The notes under the pieces are model-generated. The model worked only from the letters and a program-made list of their open reading frames with translations, had not been told where the DNA came from and ran no database searches. Below are positions 1 through 7,650 of a stretch of 64,000 nucleotides of DNA, in pieces. The stretch is taken from NCBI RefSeq assembly GCF_004343775.1, contig NZ_PTXL01000010.1:124001-188000 (forward strand), written 5' to 3'. Each line of letters begins with the position of its first letter. Within the stretch, counting starts at the first letter, position 1. Made by a program: the position numbers and the translations under genes. The stretch is from Burkholderia sp. SRS-46 (lineage in GTDB: Bacteria > Pseudomonadota > Gammaproteobacteria > Burkholderiales > Burkholderiaceae).

Positions 1-247
1 GCTCCACCTCGCTATACAGGTAAGTCTTCGCGGCGGTATCGCCCAGAATCTTGCCGTCGAGCGTCACCGGCATCTTGACGGCACCGCCCATGCTCTCGTT
101 CCGATACACGTAAATTGCCGCCTTCTCTTGCGGCGCGCTGAACGTCTTCAGCTTGGCATCGCGTTGCGGATCGCCCATCGGTACCGAGGCGCAGCCCGCC
201 AGAATCAACAACGAGACACCCAGCGGGATCAATTTCTTCAATTGCAT
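1..247 (-). CDS. DUF2846-type lipoprotein, 3' end cut by window
   Basis: The reading frame starts at ATG 245-247 and runs off the left edge of the window after about 82 codons. It opens with a short positively charged stretch, a hydrophobic segment and a lipobox (LAGC, Cys19), so the product should be an acylated envelope lipoprotein. After the lipobox comes a run containing KAAIYVYRNE and then VTLDGKILG, the pattern I associate with DUF2846 proteins. The function of that family is unknown. It is transcribed toward the window edge, away from the Rhs locus, and seems unrelated to it. Confidence 0.75.
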   Translation of the reverse strand, partial: MQLKKLIPLGVSLLILAGCASVPMGDPQRDAKLKTFSAPQEKAAIYVYRNESMGGAVKMPVTLDGKILGDTAAKTYLYSEVE

Positions 248-294
248 TTATTCAGTTCCCTCTATGTTTGCAAATTATCACCCTTCGCTCTTCA

Positions 295-447
295 GTGTCG
301 CAGCGCAACTGGCGAAGCCGTTCCAGACCCCGGCTTCATCCGTGGATGAAGCTCGCAGGACGGTGGATCGAGCAGGCTGACTTCGAAGCCGGGCAGCGTG
401 TGAGGATCAACGTCGAGCGCGGCAGGCTTACTATCACCGACGAGTAG
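295..447 (+). pseudogene. SymE-like toxin, C-terminal remnant
   Basis: In the frame ending at TAG 445-447 the translation reads PRLHPWMKLAGRW, then IEQADFEAGQRVRI, then RGRLTITDE and stop. This is the conserved C-terminal core of SymE family proteins (SpoVT/AbrB-like fold), SOS-linked toxins in E. coli that Burkholderia also encodes next to Rhs loci. No convincing in-frame start precedes it: upstream sequence enters the divergent lipoprotein start region, and the nearest ATG (346) would give only 33 residues. I read it as a 5'-truncated remnant, though a short product from a non-ATG start cannot be excluded. Confidence 0.6.
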
Positions 448-504
448 AAACACCAGGGGCGACTCACCCGCGGCCCCTTGTGCATTCTCACCTCTGCGCA
501 GGCA

Positions 505-861
505 TCATGCTGCTCCGCTCAGATAGCTAAGCAAATCCTCCTGGGTTAGTCCTGGTGTGCCAAGTTGGAACCATCTTTCGAAGTAGTCAGGGTGCGCAAA
601 GTACACTCGGCCATTCTCCTTGATTGGTCCCGCTTGCGCTCCATACTTACTTACGAACCGCAAGTGCTCTATGGTCATTACATAAGCGTCGCGCTCGTCG
701 TTACTCGCGAACTCGACTTCACCAGTAACACGATATGGTGAATCTCCAAGAAGCAGGTCCACCAAATCCGATGCTTTTCCCTCTTCCAGTAACCGCAGAA
801 TGGCGGTCTTTTCAGCAGCACTCAATTCAGTTCCCCAGTCTAGCTCTAATGTACAAGCCAT
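505..861 (-). CDS. Candidate immunity protein for orphan Rhs tip 1
   Basis: A 118-residue acidic, soluble protein (MACTLELDWG...) whose start overlaps the last 35 bases of the upstream Rhs tip (827-1981). Position, size, overlap and lack of a signal sequence are what immunity genes of polymorphic toxins look like. I do not recognise the family. The ATG at 859-861 has no strong ribosome binding site, so translation may depend on coupling to the toxin frame. The role as immunity protein is inferred from context only. Confidence 0.6.
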   Translation of the reverse strand: MACTLELDWGTELSAAEKTAILRLLEEGKASDLVDLLLGDSPYRVTGEVEFASNDERDAYVMTIEHLRFVSKYGAQAGPIKENGRVYFAHPDYFERWFQLGTPGLTQEDLLSYLSGAA

Positions 862-1981
862 TCATTTCAATCTGACCATATCCAAGATTGATCAGTGACT
901 TTCCTAGCGGCGTATTGCTCGCAGCTTGCGCTGGCGACATTCCCTCAACGGACATGTTGTATTCATAGACCGATTTGTTCGTCAGCCCAAGTTCATCTGA
1001 TATGGAACGCACATTCTGTGCGCCAAAGCCTTGTATGGAATTCGAGATCATTTCCGTACCAACGCCTCGTCCAGATTCCGTAGTGCGGTAGAAATTGATA
1101 AACAAATCCCCTTTCTCTGGGTTAAACGTCGACACAATTTCTGAGCGAATGCCCATTGCAGGTACGATGTTGCCCTCCGCATTAAACTTCTGACGTGAAG
1201 TTAACTCTAGGACGTTCGCGCCGAGAGACTCGGGAGTATAGGTAAGTCCCGTTGACGATGCAGGATTAAAACCGCCAACCCTTATTGACGCACCGGCTCG
1301 CCGGATACTAGCGACCGAAGCACCAGCCCCACCTCGTGGCGCCCAAAGAGCATCCAGCGGTCCGGCCGCATCAGCAACAAGCCCCGCATAGCTAGCGTTC
1401 CCCGTAGCCTGGATCGCAGCATTCGCCATCAATCCGCCAATCGGCTGCGAGCCCTGCGTCTCCATGAAACGCATGAAAGCTGCATCTGTACTCGCGCGCG
1501 AAGCGGCTGCATCGATCGGCACCAGCTTGGGCTGTCCGGCCTGCGGATCCAGTCGCGGCAGCTGATATGCCGACATCATCGCGTCAGTACGTGCCGACGA
1601 ATTCTGCGCCAGTCGTCCAAACAAGTCGCCCGCATCCGCTACCTGAACGCCCGGCAATGCATCAGCGAACTGCGCGCTGAATGCCTGTCCGGCCAGTTGC
1701 GTCGGAACTGCCGGCACCCCCATGCTCGGACCATACAGCGTCGATGCGCTGCTATAGGTTGTCGGCGTCGAGTCGACCAGACCGCCGTATGCGCCATACA
1801 GCAAAGCGGCATTGCTGTAAGTCGACTCGGGCGCCACGAACCCACTACCGACACCACCAAGCCCTCCCGGCAGAATCTGCCCGCTAACCGCTGCGATTGC
1901 GTCTTGCGTACGTCGCGTTGTCGAATCGACCGAGGCGGCCTGCACGTTGCTGGCCACCATATTGCCAACGGTACTGGCCAC
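827..1981 (-). CDS. Orphan Rhs C-terminal tip 1, possible GNAT-like toxin
   Basis: The frame opens with GTG at 1979-1981, inside what was once Rhs coding sequence. Its first ~225 residues nearly duplicate the pre-tip region of the large Rhs protein (TVGNMVASNVQAASVDSTTR, then ...VADAAGPLDALWAPRGG, GASVASIRR). After SIRR the two diverge, as expected for swapped toxin tips. The last ~155 residues include SGRGVGTEMISNSI, reminiscent of a GNAT acetyl-CoA loop, and end in LGYGQIEMNGLYIRARLGN; an acetyltransferase fold is a guess. No own promoter or clear Shine-Dalgarno is visible, so it is probably silent unless recombined onto the main rhs gene. The upstream Rhs sequence is cut off by an IS3 fragment at about 2008. 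Confidence 0.7.
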   Translation of the reverse strand: MASTVGNMVASNVQAASVDSTTRRTQDAIAAVSGQILPGGLGGVGSGFVAPESTYSNAALLYGAYGGLVDSTPTTYSSASTLYGPSMGVPAVPTQLAGQAFSAQFADALPGVQVADAGDLFGRLAQNSSARTDAMMSAYQLPRLDPQAGQPKLVPIDAAASRASTDAAFMRFMETQGSQPIGGLMANAAIQATGNASYAGLVADAAGPLDALWAPRGGAGASVASIRRAGASIRVGGFNPASSTGLTYTPESLGANVLELTSRQKFNAEGNIVPAMGIRSEIVSTFNPEKGDLFINFYRTTESGRGVGTEMISNSIQGFGAQNVRSISDELGLTNKSVYEYNMSVEGMSPAQAASNTPLGKSLINLGYGQIEMNGLYIRARLGN

Positions 1982-2008
1982 CGCATCCGTCGCGATTGCG
2001 CCGACATC
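1298..2008. repeat. Duplicated Rhs pre-tip segment, copy A
   Basis: Bases 1298-2008 are a diverged direct repeat of about 8068-8778 in the main rhs gene. Long stretches match almost exactly, for example 1301-1411 against 8071-8181; other parts differ by scattered substitutions and short indels. The repeat ends at the toxin-tip boundary on one side and at the IS3 junction on the other. It is long enough to serve homologous recombination that would replace the current tip of the main Rhs protein with orphan tip 1. Confidence 0.85.
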
Positions 2009-2570
2009 GACCAGCCGACGATACGTCGACTTGCCAGATCGAGGATCGCGGCCAGAAACAGCCAGCCTTCGTCGGTGGCGACGAGCGTGATGTCACTCAC
2101 CCACGCTTGATTCGGTTGCCAGCCGTCGAAGCGCCGATCCAGCAGATTTGGCGCCACGGGCAATCTATGTGTCGAGTCCGTCGTGACGCGATACGGGCGC
2201 CTGTAGACCGGACGCAGCCCCTGGCGTTGCAGGCTGCGACGCACGCGTTCGGCGCTCGCCGGCCGGCCTTGGGCACGCAACTGCCGCAGGATACGAGGAC
2301 GGCCGTAGCTGCCGCGGCTGGCATGATGAATGGCGGCGACCTCGGCGTCCAGCATGGCATTGGCCAGTGCCCGCCGACTTGGCTCCCGGCCGCGCCACTG
2401 GCAATAGCCGCTGCGCGACACACCCAGAACCCGGCAAAGCCGACTTACGCTGTACTGGTCGCGATGTGCGTCGATCCAGGCGTACCTCACCGCGACCCCT
2501 TCGCGAAGTACGCCGTCGCCTTTCGAAGGATCTCGATATCCAGCTTCGCGCTGGCCAAAAGTTATCAAAC
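2009..2570 (-). mobile_element. IS3-family fragment: OrfA end and OrfB start
   Basis: On the minus strand the end of OrfA is recognisable (DIEILRKATAYFAKGSR, stop at 2487-2489), overlapped by OrfB in another frame (VAVRYAWIDAHRDQYSVSRL, then GRPRILRQLRAQGR, NQAWVSDITLVATDEGWLFL, ILDLASRRIVGWSM). This frame overlap is how IS3 elements make OrfAB by programmed frameshifting. The first two catalytic aspartates (in VSDIT and ILDLASR) are present, but the frame runs into Rhs sequence at about 2009, so the third acidic residue and the right end are missing. Most of OrfA is missing on the other side. The element cannot move by itself. Confidence 0.85.
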
Positions 2571-2633
2571 TTCTTGCTGTACGTGAAATCGAGGCAGGGT
2601 CACGAGCGAGCTGCTCGATCTCGGCCTTTCAAA

Positions 2634-3062
2634 TCATTTCATTTCCTGCTGCCCGACAATCAGAAAGTTCAGCATCAGTTGACGGTTTTCCGGTACATCC
2701 AGGGCAGTCGCATTATAGCTTTGCCGAACCAACAACGCCCATATCGCTCCGGTCCCTGCCTTGACGCGAACACTCAACGGAAACGTCACGGCAAACTGAC
2801 TAACGATGCCCTTCTCGCGAGTACCCTGCTGCTTAATCTTCGTCTCGTACTCGGGCTCACTCGTACATTCAATAGAAAGCACTTGAGCATTGCGGTCTTG
2901 AACATATAGCTCAGTCTCTACATCGTTAACGATGAACTGGCGAACGTCACGACCTCTGCCTAGCCATTCGATCATGTGCAAATTTGGGTCCACACATTCG
3001 AACCCAATGACTTTGACACGCTCTTGAAATCGAATAGAATCCACCTCTTCAATGTTCATCAT
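2634..3062 (-). CDS. Small protein coupled to orphan tip 2 module
   Basis: This 142-residue protein (MMNIEEVDSIRF...) starts at ATG 3060-3062, overlapping by four bases (ATGA) the stop of the preceding candidate immunity gene. A second ATG follows at once, so the exact start is uncertain by one codon. It has no signal peptide or membrane segment and is predicted cytosolic with mixed alpha/beta character. I do not recognise the family. Its position as the third gene of a tightly overlapping toxin-immunity-small protein chain suggests a second immunity protein or the immunity protein of an earlier, lost tip. The gene ends 64 bases from the IS3 fragment. Confidence 0.6.
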   Translation of the reverse strand: MMNIEEVDSIRFQERVKVIGFECVDPNLHMIEWLGRGRDVRQFIVNDVETELYVQDRNAQVLSIECTSEPEYETKIKQQGTREKGIVSQFAVTFPLSVRVKAGTGAIWALLVRQSYNATALDVPENRQLMLNFLIVGQQEMK

Positions 3063-3400
3063 ATAATCCTTGGAACACCGGGTATACGATCATCTGGCGA
3101 CTCCCCTCGCAAGATTAGATCAAACACTATTTTTAAGCGACTTGACATACCTATCAAGGTTGTGGACTCGCTGCCGAAATGCTGAGCCTCCCTCAGTATT
3201 ACACCTATAGTCACATTAATTTCATTCAATGGGTCCCTCGGCAGCACTTCCGAGCCCTTAAGTTTTTTAGCGAGATTTCGAGCGCACTCCTCCACGCCGA
3301 CAAATGCGGCCTGATTTATTACTTTGCGCGTCTGCAGAGGAATCAGGAACTCAGAGACTTGATTGCATAAATTTCGAGAAATTTCTTCTATATCGGTCAT
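3059..3400 (-). CDS. Candidate immunity protein for orphan tip 2
   Basis: I place the start at ATG 3398-3400 (MTDIEEISRNLCNQVSEFLI), which overlaps the tip-2 stop codon as ATGA; an upstream in-frame ATG lies inside the toxin sequence and is unlikely. The product is 113 residues, soluble and helix-rich. No known immunity family is recognised. Four-base overlaps on both sides (with the toxin and with the next gene) indicate translational coupling, which keeps immunity and toxin levels linked. Assignment rests on context. Confidence 0.65.
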   Translation of the reverse strand: MTDIEEISRNLCNQVSEFLIPLQTRKVINQAAFVGVEECARNLAKKLKGSEVLPRDPLNEINVTIGVILREAQHFGSESTTLIGMSSRLKIVFDLILRGESPDDRIPGVPRII

Positions 3401-4500
3401 TTTCTCACCGGTCCAATGATTGCCTTTGGCGGAATGCTTTGATAAATCGTTACTTCTTGAGACCAAATTGAACGATGGTATGCCAAGCCGTCTACCCCAT
3501 TGACACGGGGTGCAGCCTGCCAAACCTCGACCTTCATAGAATTGAGCTTATTCAAGTCAATCGCAATGATGCCATTTCCACCATCATAGGCCTTCGAAAC
3601 TTCCAGACTGCGAGTGGTCGAGATCCAAGGACTGTTGGCTGCTGCTCCCCCAATCCCGGGGCCAGAATTCGCGACATGTTCAGACGCTGTCCACGTTCCA
3701 TTTGGAGCCTTGGCCATGATCCCACCACCGCCCTCAATCGAGATCGCGTCGGCTGGCGTAAGTGCTCGATAAACAATGGTCGACTTTTGACCGGCGCCTG
3801 CTGCAGCCAAAGTCCCTGTAACTCCTTCGGCAATTGCTCCCGTCAGAGTTGTTGCGCCAGCTACTGCTCCGAACTCAGCCAGCGCGGCTACACCGTAGCT
3901 TCCGTCCGAGAACTGCTGCGCAAAGGTGCTGTGCCAACCGCCCGTCGCTCCCGTCGCCGCAGACGCCAAGTCGCGATACTGATTCCCAACCTCAATAAGC
4001 GGGTCGGCAATAAACTCGCCAAGCGCCCGCACGCCAGCACCGATCTTTTCCGATAGCGGAGCAGGCGCTTCGAACACATTGCGCGTGTCACCCGCAAGAC
4101 CGCGCCAGAAACCACCATCGGTTTGCGCGAGCCTGATGTCGGTGCTCGTACCGCTCATCGTCGAACGAAATGCTGCATCGTTCAGATTCATCCGGGTATC
4201 GCCCGACCACGCCGCAAACGCACCGTCGTAACCCGTTCCATACAGAGCACCGAGGCCGCTTGTCGAACCCGATGCCGTCACATTGAAATGCACCGGGGCC
4301 GGCAAACTGAGCCCCTGCATACGGGCTCGGCGTATTGCCGTACTTCTCAATTGCACCTGTCAGCGCACCCAGGAATTGGGCATCGTCGGGACGCATCGGC
4401 GTTGCAGTGGTTTTCCCGACGGATGCACCTTGGACTTGGTCCAGCACCATATTGCCAACCGTGCTCCCCACCGTGTCGGCAACGATCGCGCCTACACCTC
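3397..4500 (-). pseudogene. Orphan Rhs tip 2, ADP-ribosyltransferase-like, frameshifted
   Basis: Two frames together make one Rhs C-terminus. The 5' part (about 4500-4310) reads VGAIVADTVGSTVGNMVLDQ, the same pre-tip motif as the main Rhs; the frame is then lost near 4300-4320 and continues in another frame (PVHFNVTASGSTSGLGALYG) to the stop at 3397. The last ~125 residues have the three-part signature of R-S-E ADP-ribosyltransferase folds: VYRALTPADA, SPWISTTRS, and WSQEVTIYQSIPPKAIIG. The tip itself is uninterrupted, so it could become active again if moved by recombination onto an intact Rhs. ART assignment comes from motifs only; the NAD site is not proven. Confidence 0.65.
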
Positions 4501-4910
4501 CTTAGACGCGCTTTCCCGTCCCTACCGCCCGCAAACCCTTATAGCACAAGCCTTCCAGCCATTCCATCAGACTGGGCGTAAATTTTCGCCCTAGACGCGG
4601 TTTTCCGGCTCGCAGCCGGGGGTTGCAAAGGGGCTTGGCCCCTTTGGCACGCCATACGTTGGCGGAGCGCGCGGCGATCCGTAAACGTATGCGTCGTGCC
4701 TGTCCGGTTCATCCGGGCGACAGCCGGGATACGCTCGGGCTACACGTCGGATACACCTCGGCTACGCATGAGCGACCGCCCGTGACACGCCGCGCTCATC
4801 ACGACACGCCTTCTTCAGATTGGATTCGCTGGGAGACTGCGACGCGCGTCGCCGGGCCAGCGCCCGTACCTGCAACAGCGGGCGCATTGCGCGCCCGCCT
4901 GACCTCGCAC
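4501..4910. other. Junction region without recognisable gene
   Basis: Rhs-derived sequence ends abruptly near 4500. From there to the DUF29 gene there is no supported coding frame. The stretch contains the hairpin cluster listed separately (4574-4691) and then GC-rich sequence with no further motif I can name. The abrupt junction marks one edge of an insertion or deletion next to the tyrosine recombinase module. Confidence 0.5.
4574..4691. repeat. Cluster of four short inverted repeats
   Basis: Four stem-loops follow one another: GGGCG/CGCCC (4574-4591, 8-nt loop), CCGGCT/AGCCGG (4605-4619, loop CGC), CAAAGGGGC/GCCCCTTTG (4626-4646, loop TTG) and CATACGTT/AACGTATG (4653-4691, long loop). All arms are perfect. 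They lie just outside the broken Rhs fragment and about 1 kb downstream of a tyrosine recombinase gene, so they could be a recombination site, a structured RNA or simple terminators. No T-tract follows any stem. Confidence 0.6.
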
Positions 4911-5345
4911 TTACTCCGGCAACCACTCCGCCGACAACACCTGCTCGACACTCCACGGACACCTCTCCGGGAACGGCCCCAGCCCCGTTTCGTTCACCGC
5001 AGCCACCATCGCGTCGCCCCACGCATCCGCCCACCACTCCGGATCCGCCAGCGACGTCTTCAGGCTCGGCGTCTTCGCCAGCCGCCGCTCGATCCCCGCC
5101 CGCTGCGTCTTGATCGTCAACTGCCAACTCACACCACGCCGACCCGGCTGGTACTGCCACTTCAGCAGGTGCGCCAGCAGTACCGCCATCCGGCTCGCCA
5201 ACTCTCGCTGTTCGCTCTTGCCCACGTCTTCGATCTCCTCAGCGAGGTGTTCAATGTCCAGCTCCGAGAACCGGCCGCTGCGCAGCAGTTGCGCCTGCTC
5301 CTGCGACCATGCAATCACGTCCTTCTCATAGCGGCTCGCTTTCAT
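4911..5345 (-). CDS. DUF29 family protein
   Basis: A 144-residue cytosolic helical protein with the hallmarks of DUF29: YEKDVIAWSQEQAQLLRSG near the N-terminus, then LDIEHLAEEIEDVGKSE and LAHLLKWQYQP. DUF29 genes are common in bacteria and often occur next to mobile DNA; their function is not known. It is the last of three minus-strand genes (recombinase, HigA-like regulator, DUF29) and lies 36 bases after the regulator, so the two may be cotranscribed. Length is normal for the family. Confidence 0.8.
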   Translation of the reverse strand: MKASRYEKDVIAWSQEQAQLLRSGRFSELDIEHLAEEIEDVGKSEQRELASRMAVLLAHLLKWQYQPGRRGVSWQLTIKTQRAGIERRLAKTPSLKTSLADPEWWADAWGDAMVAAVNETGLGPFPERCPWSVEQVLSAEWLPE

Positions 5346-5381
5346 CGTCCTCTTCCCCTTCAGATTCTTCCGGTACCCCTT

Positions 5382-5687
5382 CTACAACAGGGCTTCCAGA
5401 CCCTTGCGGTCCACCAGATTCAACAGCTTCAGCGACGGCCCGTTCGGCCTCTTCTGACCCTGCTCCCATTTCTGTACCGTCGACGCGCTTGTGTTCAGGT
5501 ACGCCGCGAACACCGCCTGACTCGCCTTGCTGCGCAATCGCAACCGGCGGATCTGCGCCGCGCTGTACGTCTTCACCGGCGGCAGGCTCAGCGCGTCGAA
5601 CTCCCGCAACGTCACCGCGTCCAGCGCGCCGGCTTCATGCAAGCCTCGGGCCGTCTCGTGCAAGACGCGCTGCAGTTTGGCACTCAT
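5382..5687 (-). CDS. XRE/HigA-NadS-like DNA-binding regulator, no partner toxin
   Basis: This 101-residue protein has a C-terminal helix-turn-helix (IRRLRLRSKASQAVFAAYLN, then STVQKWEQGQKRPNGPSLKL) of the kind found in HigA/NadS antitoxins, which normally follow a RelE/HigB-like toxin gene. Here only 58 bases separate it from the upstream recombinase gene, and no toxin frame is present on either strand. It is therefore either an orphan antitoxin or a regulator of the recombinase module. Family assignment is firm, the role is inferred. Confidence 0.8.
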   Translation of the reverse strand: MSAKLQRVLHETARGLHEAGALDAVTLREFDALSLPPVKTYSAAQIRRLRLRSKASQAVFAAYLNTSASTVQKWEQGQKRPNGPSLKLLNLVDRKGLEALL

Positions 5688-5745
5688 CGTTTCACCTCGC
5701 GTCTCTCACCGTTCTACATCAATCACTCAATCATAGCACTTCGTG

Positions 5746-6759
5746 CTATGCCTCATCGACTGCGCCCTCATTCGCCTCTTCCCGTGCCTCGGCCTCCAGC
5801 GCGGCCAGCAGCGGCGCCGCGTCCTCACTCAGCCCCGACGTCCCGATCACCTCACCCGCCCGCGACGGGTGCGTCGCCGCGTGGATCGCCTTCAGCTTGC
5901 CGATCGCCACCTGCGTATAGATCTGCGTCGTCGACAGCTGCGCGTGGCCCAGCAGCGCCTGGATGTAACGGATGTCCGCCCCGTTCTCCAGCATGTGCGT
6001 CGCGCACGCGTGCCGCAGCACGTGGCTCGCCCCGCTCATCAGCCCCGCCTGCCGCAGGTATCGCCGCACCAGGCTCCCCAGTCGGCCCGGCAGATACGGC
6101 TCGCCGTAGTCCGTCAGGAACAGCGCCCATTCCTGCTGCGTCACCACCAGTTGCGGTCGCACCTCGCTCAGGTAGCGCCGGATCCAGTCGCCCGCCCGCG
6201 CCCCCAATGGAATGAACCGGTCGCGCCGGCCCTTGCCCTGCCGCACCCACGCCGTGCTTTGCTCCAGGTCCACGTCGCCCAGCCCCAGCCCGCACAGCTC
6301 CATCGCCCGCATCCCCGTGCTGTACAGCACCTCCAGGATCGCCCGGTCACGCGTGCCCGTGATCCCCATCAGGTCCGGCTGCGCCATCAGCCGCGCGATC
6401 TGCGTCACGCTCGGCACCAGCTTCGGCAGCGTCTTCGACTCACGCGGCAGCACCAGGTCCGCCGACGCGTTGTGCTCGATCACCCGCTCCCGCGACAGCC
6501 ACCGGCACCACCCCATCAGCGCCCGCAGACGGTGCAGCTGCGAACGCACCGACAGCGGCTCCCCATTCTGCTTGCGCGTCAGGTACAGATTGCGCTGGTA
6601 CGCTTCCAGCACCGGCCGCGTGAACTCGGCCGGATGGCGCAGGCCCCGCACCGCGCACCACTCCACGAACAACCTCAGCAGCTTCCTCAGCGACACGATC
6701 GTGCGCTCGCTCGCACCGGTTACCGCGCGCCACTCCAGATAGCGATTCATGTGGTCCAT
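5746..6759 (-). CDS. Tyrosine recombinase (XerC/D-like integrase)
   Basis: A complete 337-residue integrase. An N-terminal SAM-like core-binding domain (residues ~1-105) precedes the catalytic domain, where the active-site residues are visible: Arg in STGMRAMEL, Lys in GKGRRDR, His-x-x-Arg in HVLRHACATH, second His in LLGHAQLST and the nucleophile in TTQIYTQ. It should cut and rejoin DNA at paired sites through a phosphotyrosine intermediate. Start choice is between ATG 6759 and another ATG three codons on. The downstream HigA-like and DUF29 genes make a small module inserted among Rhs fragments; attachment sites were not identified. Confidence 0.85.
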   Translation of the reverse strand: MDHMNRYLEWRAVTGASERTIVSLRKLLRLFVEWCAVRGLRHPAEFTRPVLEAYQRNLYLTRKQNGEPLSVRSQLHRLRALMGWCRWLSRERVIEHNASADLVLPRESKTLPKLVPSVTQIARLMAQPDLMGITGTRDRAILEVLYSTGMRAMELCGLGLGDVDLEQSTAWVRQGKGRRDRFIPLGARAGDWIRRYLSEVRPQLVVTQQEWALFLTDYGEPYLPGRLGSLVRRYLRQAGLMSGASHVLRHACATHMLENGADIRYIQALLGHAQLSTTQIYTQVAIGKLKAIHAATHPSRAGEVIGTSGLSEDAAPLLAALEAEAREEANEGAVDEA

Positions 6760-7153
6760 CAGCGGGTGATCCAGCCTCGGCGGCGCCAGGTATCCTGCAA
6801 TAACTCCCTTGCCCCTCTCGGCTCAGACCAACGCACACAACCGGAACACGACCGGTACATGGGCGCACGTCGATGGCACACTGAGGGAACATCATCCGGG
6901 CAACACTCGGGATGCAGGCCGGGTGCGCAAGCGCTACAGTAAGCGCCGTGGCGCGCACGACGTGGTGCAATCTGCACCATGCCCGCGAGCCTTGTCAGTT
7001 CGGACTCCGCGCGATCAGCGGCCACTGCAACGACGTTTCACCGTTCAGCAATGTGGTGCGCCTCAAACCCGCGCCACGCTTGCCTGAGCGACCGGTTTGC
7101 ACGCGTTTTGGCGCGTGCGTCATGTCTGTGCTATTTCAAGGGGGTGGTGCACT
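6760..7153. other. No gene recognised between integrase and small plus-strand gene
   Basis: No supported coding frame. A perfect short hairpin (GGTGCA-ATC-TGCACC) lies near 6964-6978, and another stem (GCACGCG/CGCGTGC) lies near 7099-7118. They may belong to the mobile module, but no direct repeats marking its ends are evident. Confidence 0.4.
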
Positions 7154-7366
7154 TTGGACCAACACGAGTTTTCCAATGCAAACACGGTCAACGACGGCGC
7201 GACGGCCAGCGCAGGAATCAGGCAATTGCCGGTGTCGACGGCGGCCGCCGCGAACGACGAACATCACGCTATCGCCGACGAATGGCTGCGTCGCGCGATC
7301 GACGGAATTCGTGCAATGTGCCTCGATGACGACGAGCGGCGACGCGTCGCAGAGAGGCTTTTCTGA
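7154..7366 (+). CDS. Small hypothetical protein, TTG start
   Basis: I start this gene at TTG 7154 because a strong purine-rich site (AAGGGGG) lies nine bases upstream; an in-frame TTG 57 bases earlier lacks one. The 70-residue product (LDQHEFSNANTVNDG read with Met) ends in an amphipathic helix, DEWLRRAIDGIRAMC, then DDDERRRVAERLF. It is soluble and of unknown function. A hairpin follows 22 bases after the stop. It runs convergent to the Rhs immunity gene. It could be a fragment of a longer regulator. Confidence 0.45.
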   Translation: MDQHEFSNANTVNDGATASAGIRQLPVSTAAAANDEHHAIADEWLRRAIDGIRAMCLDDDERRRVAERLF

Positions 7367-7388
7367 CGCAGCAAGCTCAGATACGACA

Positions 7389-7408
7389 ACGCCCGCTTTC
7401 GCGGGCGT
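7389..7408. terminator. Hairpin between convergent genes
   Basis: A perfect eight-base stem ACGCCCGC/GCGGGCGT with loop TTTC lies between the convergent small gene (stop 7366) and the Rhs immunity gene (stop 7430). It probably ends transcription in both directions, although neither side has a long T-tract. Confidence 0.5.
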
Positions 7409-7429
7409 CAATACAATTAAGTCATCTAC

Positions 7430-7648
7430 CTAAAACCCGGCTCCAGGAGCAACGACCCGGACACCAGCATCCAACATTCGCTCGATTATCTGCTGAGCCA
7501 GCACGTCATCTTCAATGATCTTGGCTGCCCTAGATTGCGTATTCACAACCAGATAGCTCGGTTGGCCGTTCTGCTCCATGGTCAACAGCGCCCATTGCGG
7601 TTGGCTACCATCCCAAAGGTATTTGAAGTTCTCCAGCTGATCATGCAT
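7430..7648 (-). CDS. Candidate immunity protein for the main Rhs tip
   Basis: I prefer ATG 7646-7648 because GAGG sits eight bases upstream; a TTG at 7652-7654 overlaps the Rhs stop but has no usable spacing. The 72-residue product (MHDQLENFKYLWDGSQPQWA...) is small and cytosolic, with a likely beta-sheet core (WALLTMEQNGQPSYLVVN) and a C-terminal helix (LAQQIIERMLDAGVRVV). It starts three bases after the Rhs stop codon, the usual place for a cognate immunity gene. The family is unknown to me; neutralisation of the JAMM-like tip is inferred. Confidence 0.7.
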   Translation of the reverse strand: MHDQLENFKYLWDGSQPQWALLTMEQNGQPSYLVVNTQSRAAKIIEDDVLAQQIIERMLDAGVRVVAPGAGF

Positions 7649-7650
7649 CG

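Noticed and set aside
4623..6942. Long plus-strand frames over the integrase/DUF29 module
   Set aside because: They mirror the well-supported minus-strand genes and consist of low-complexity Arg/Pro/Ser sequence.
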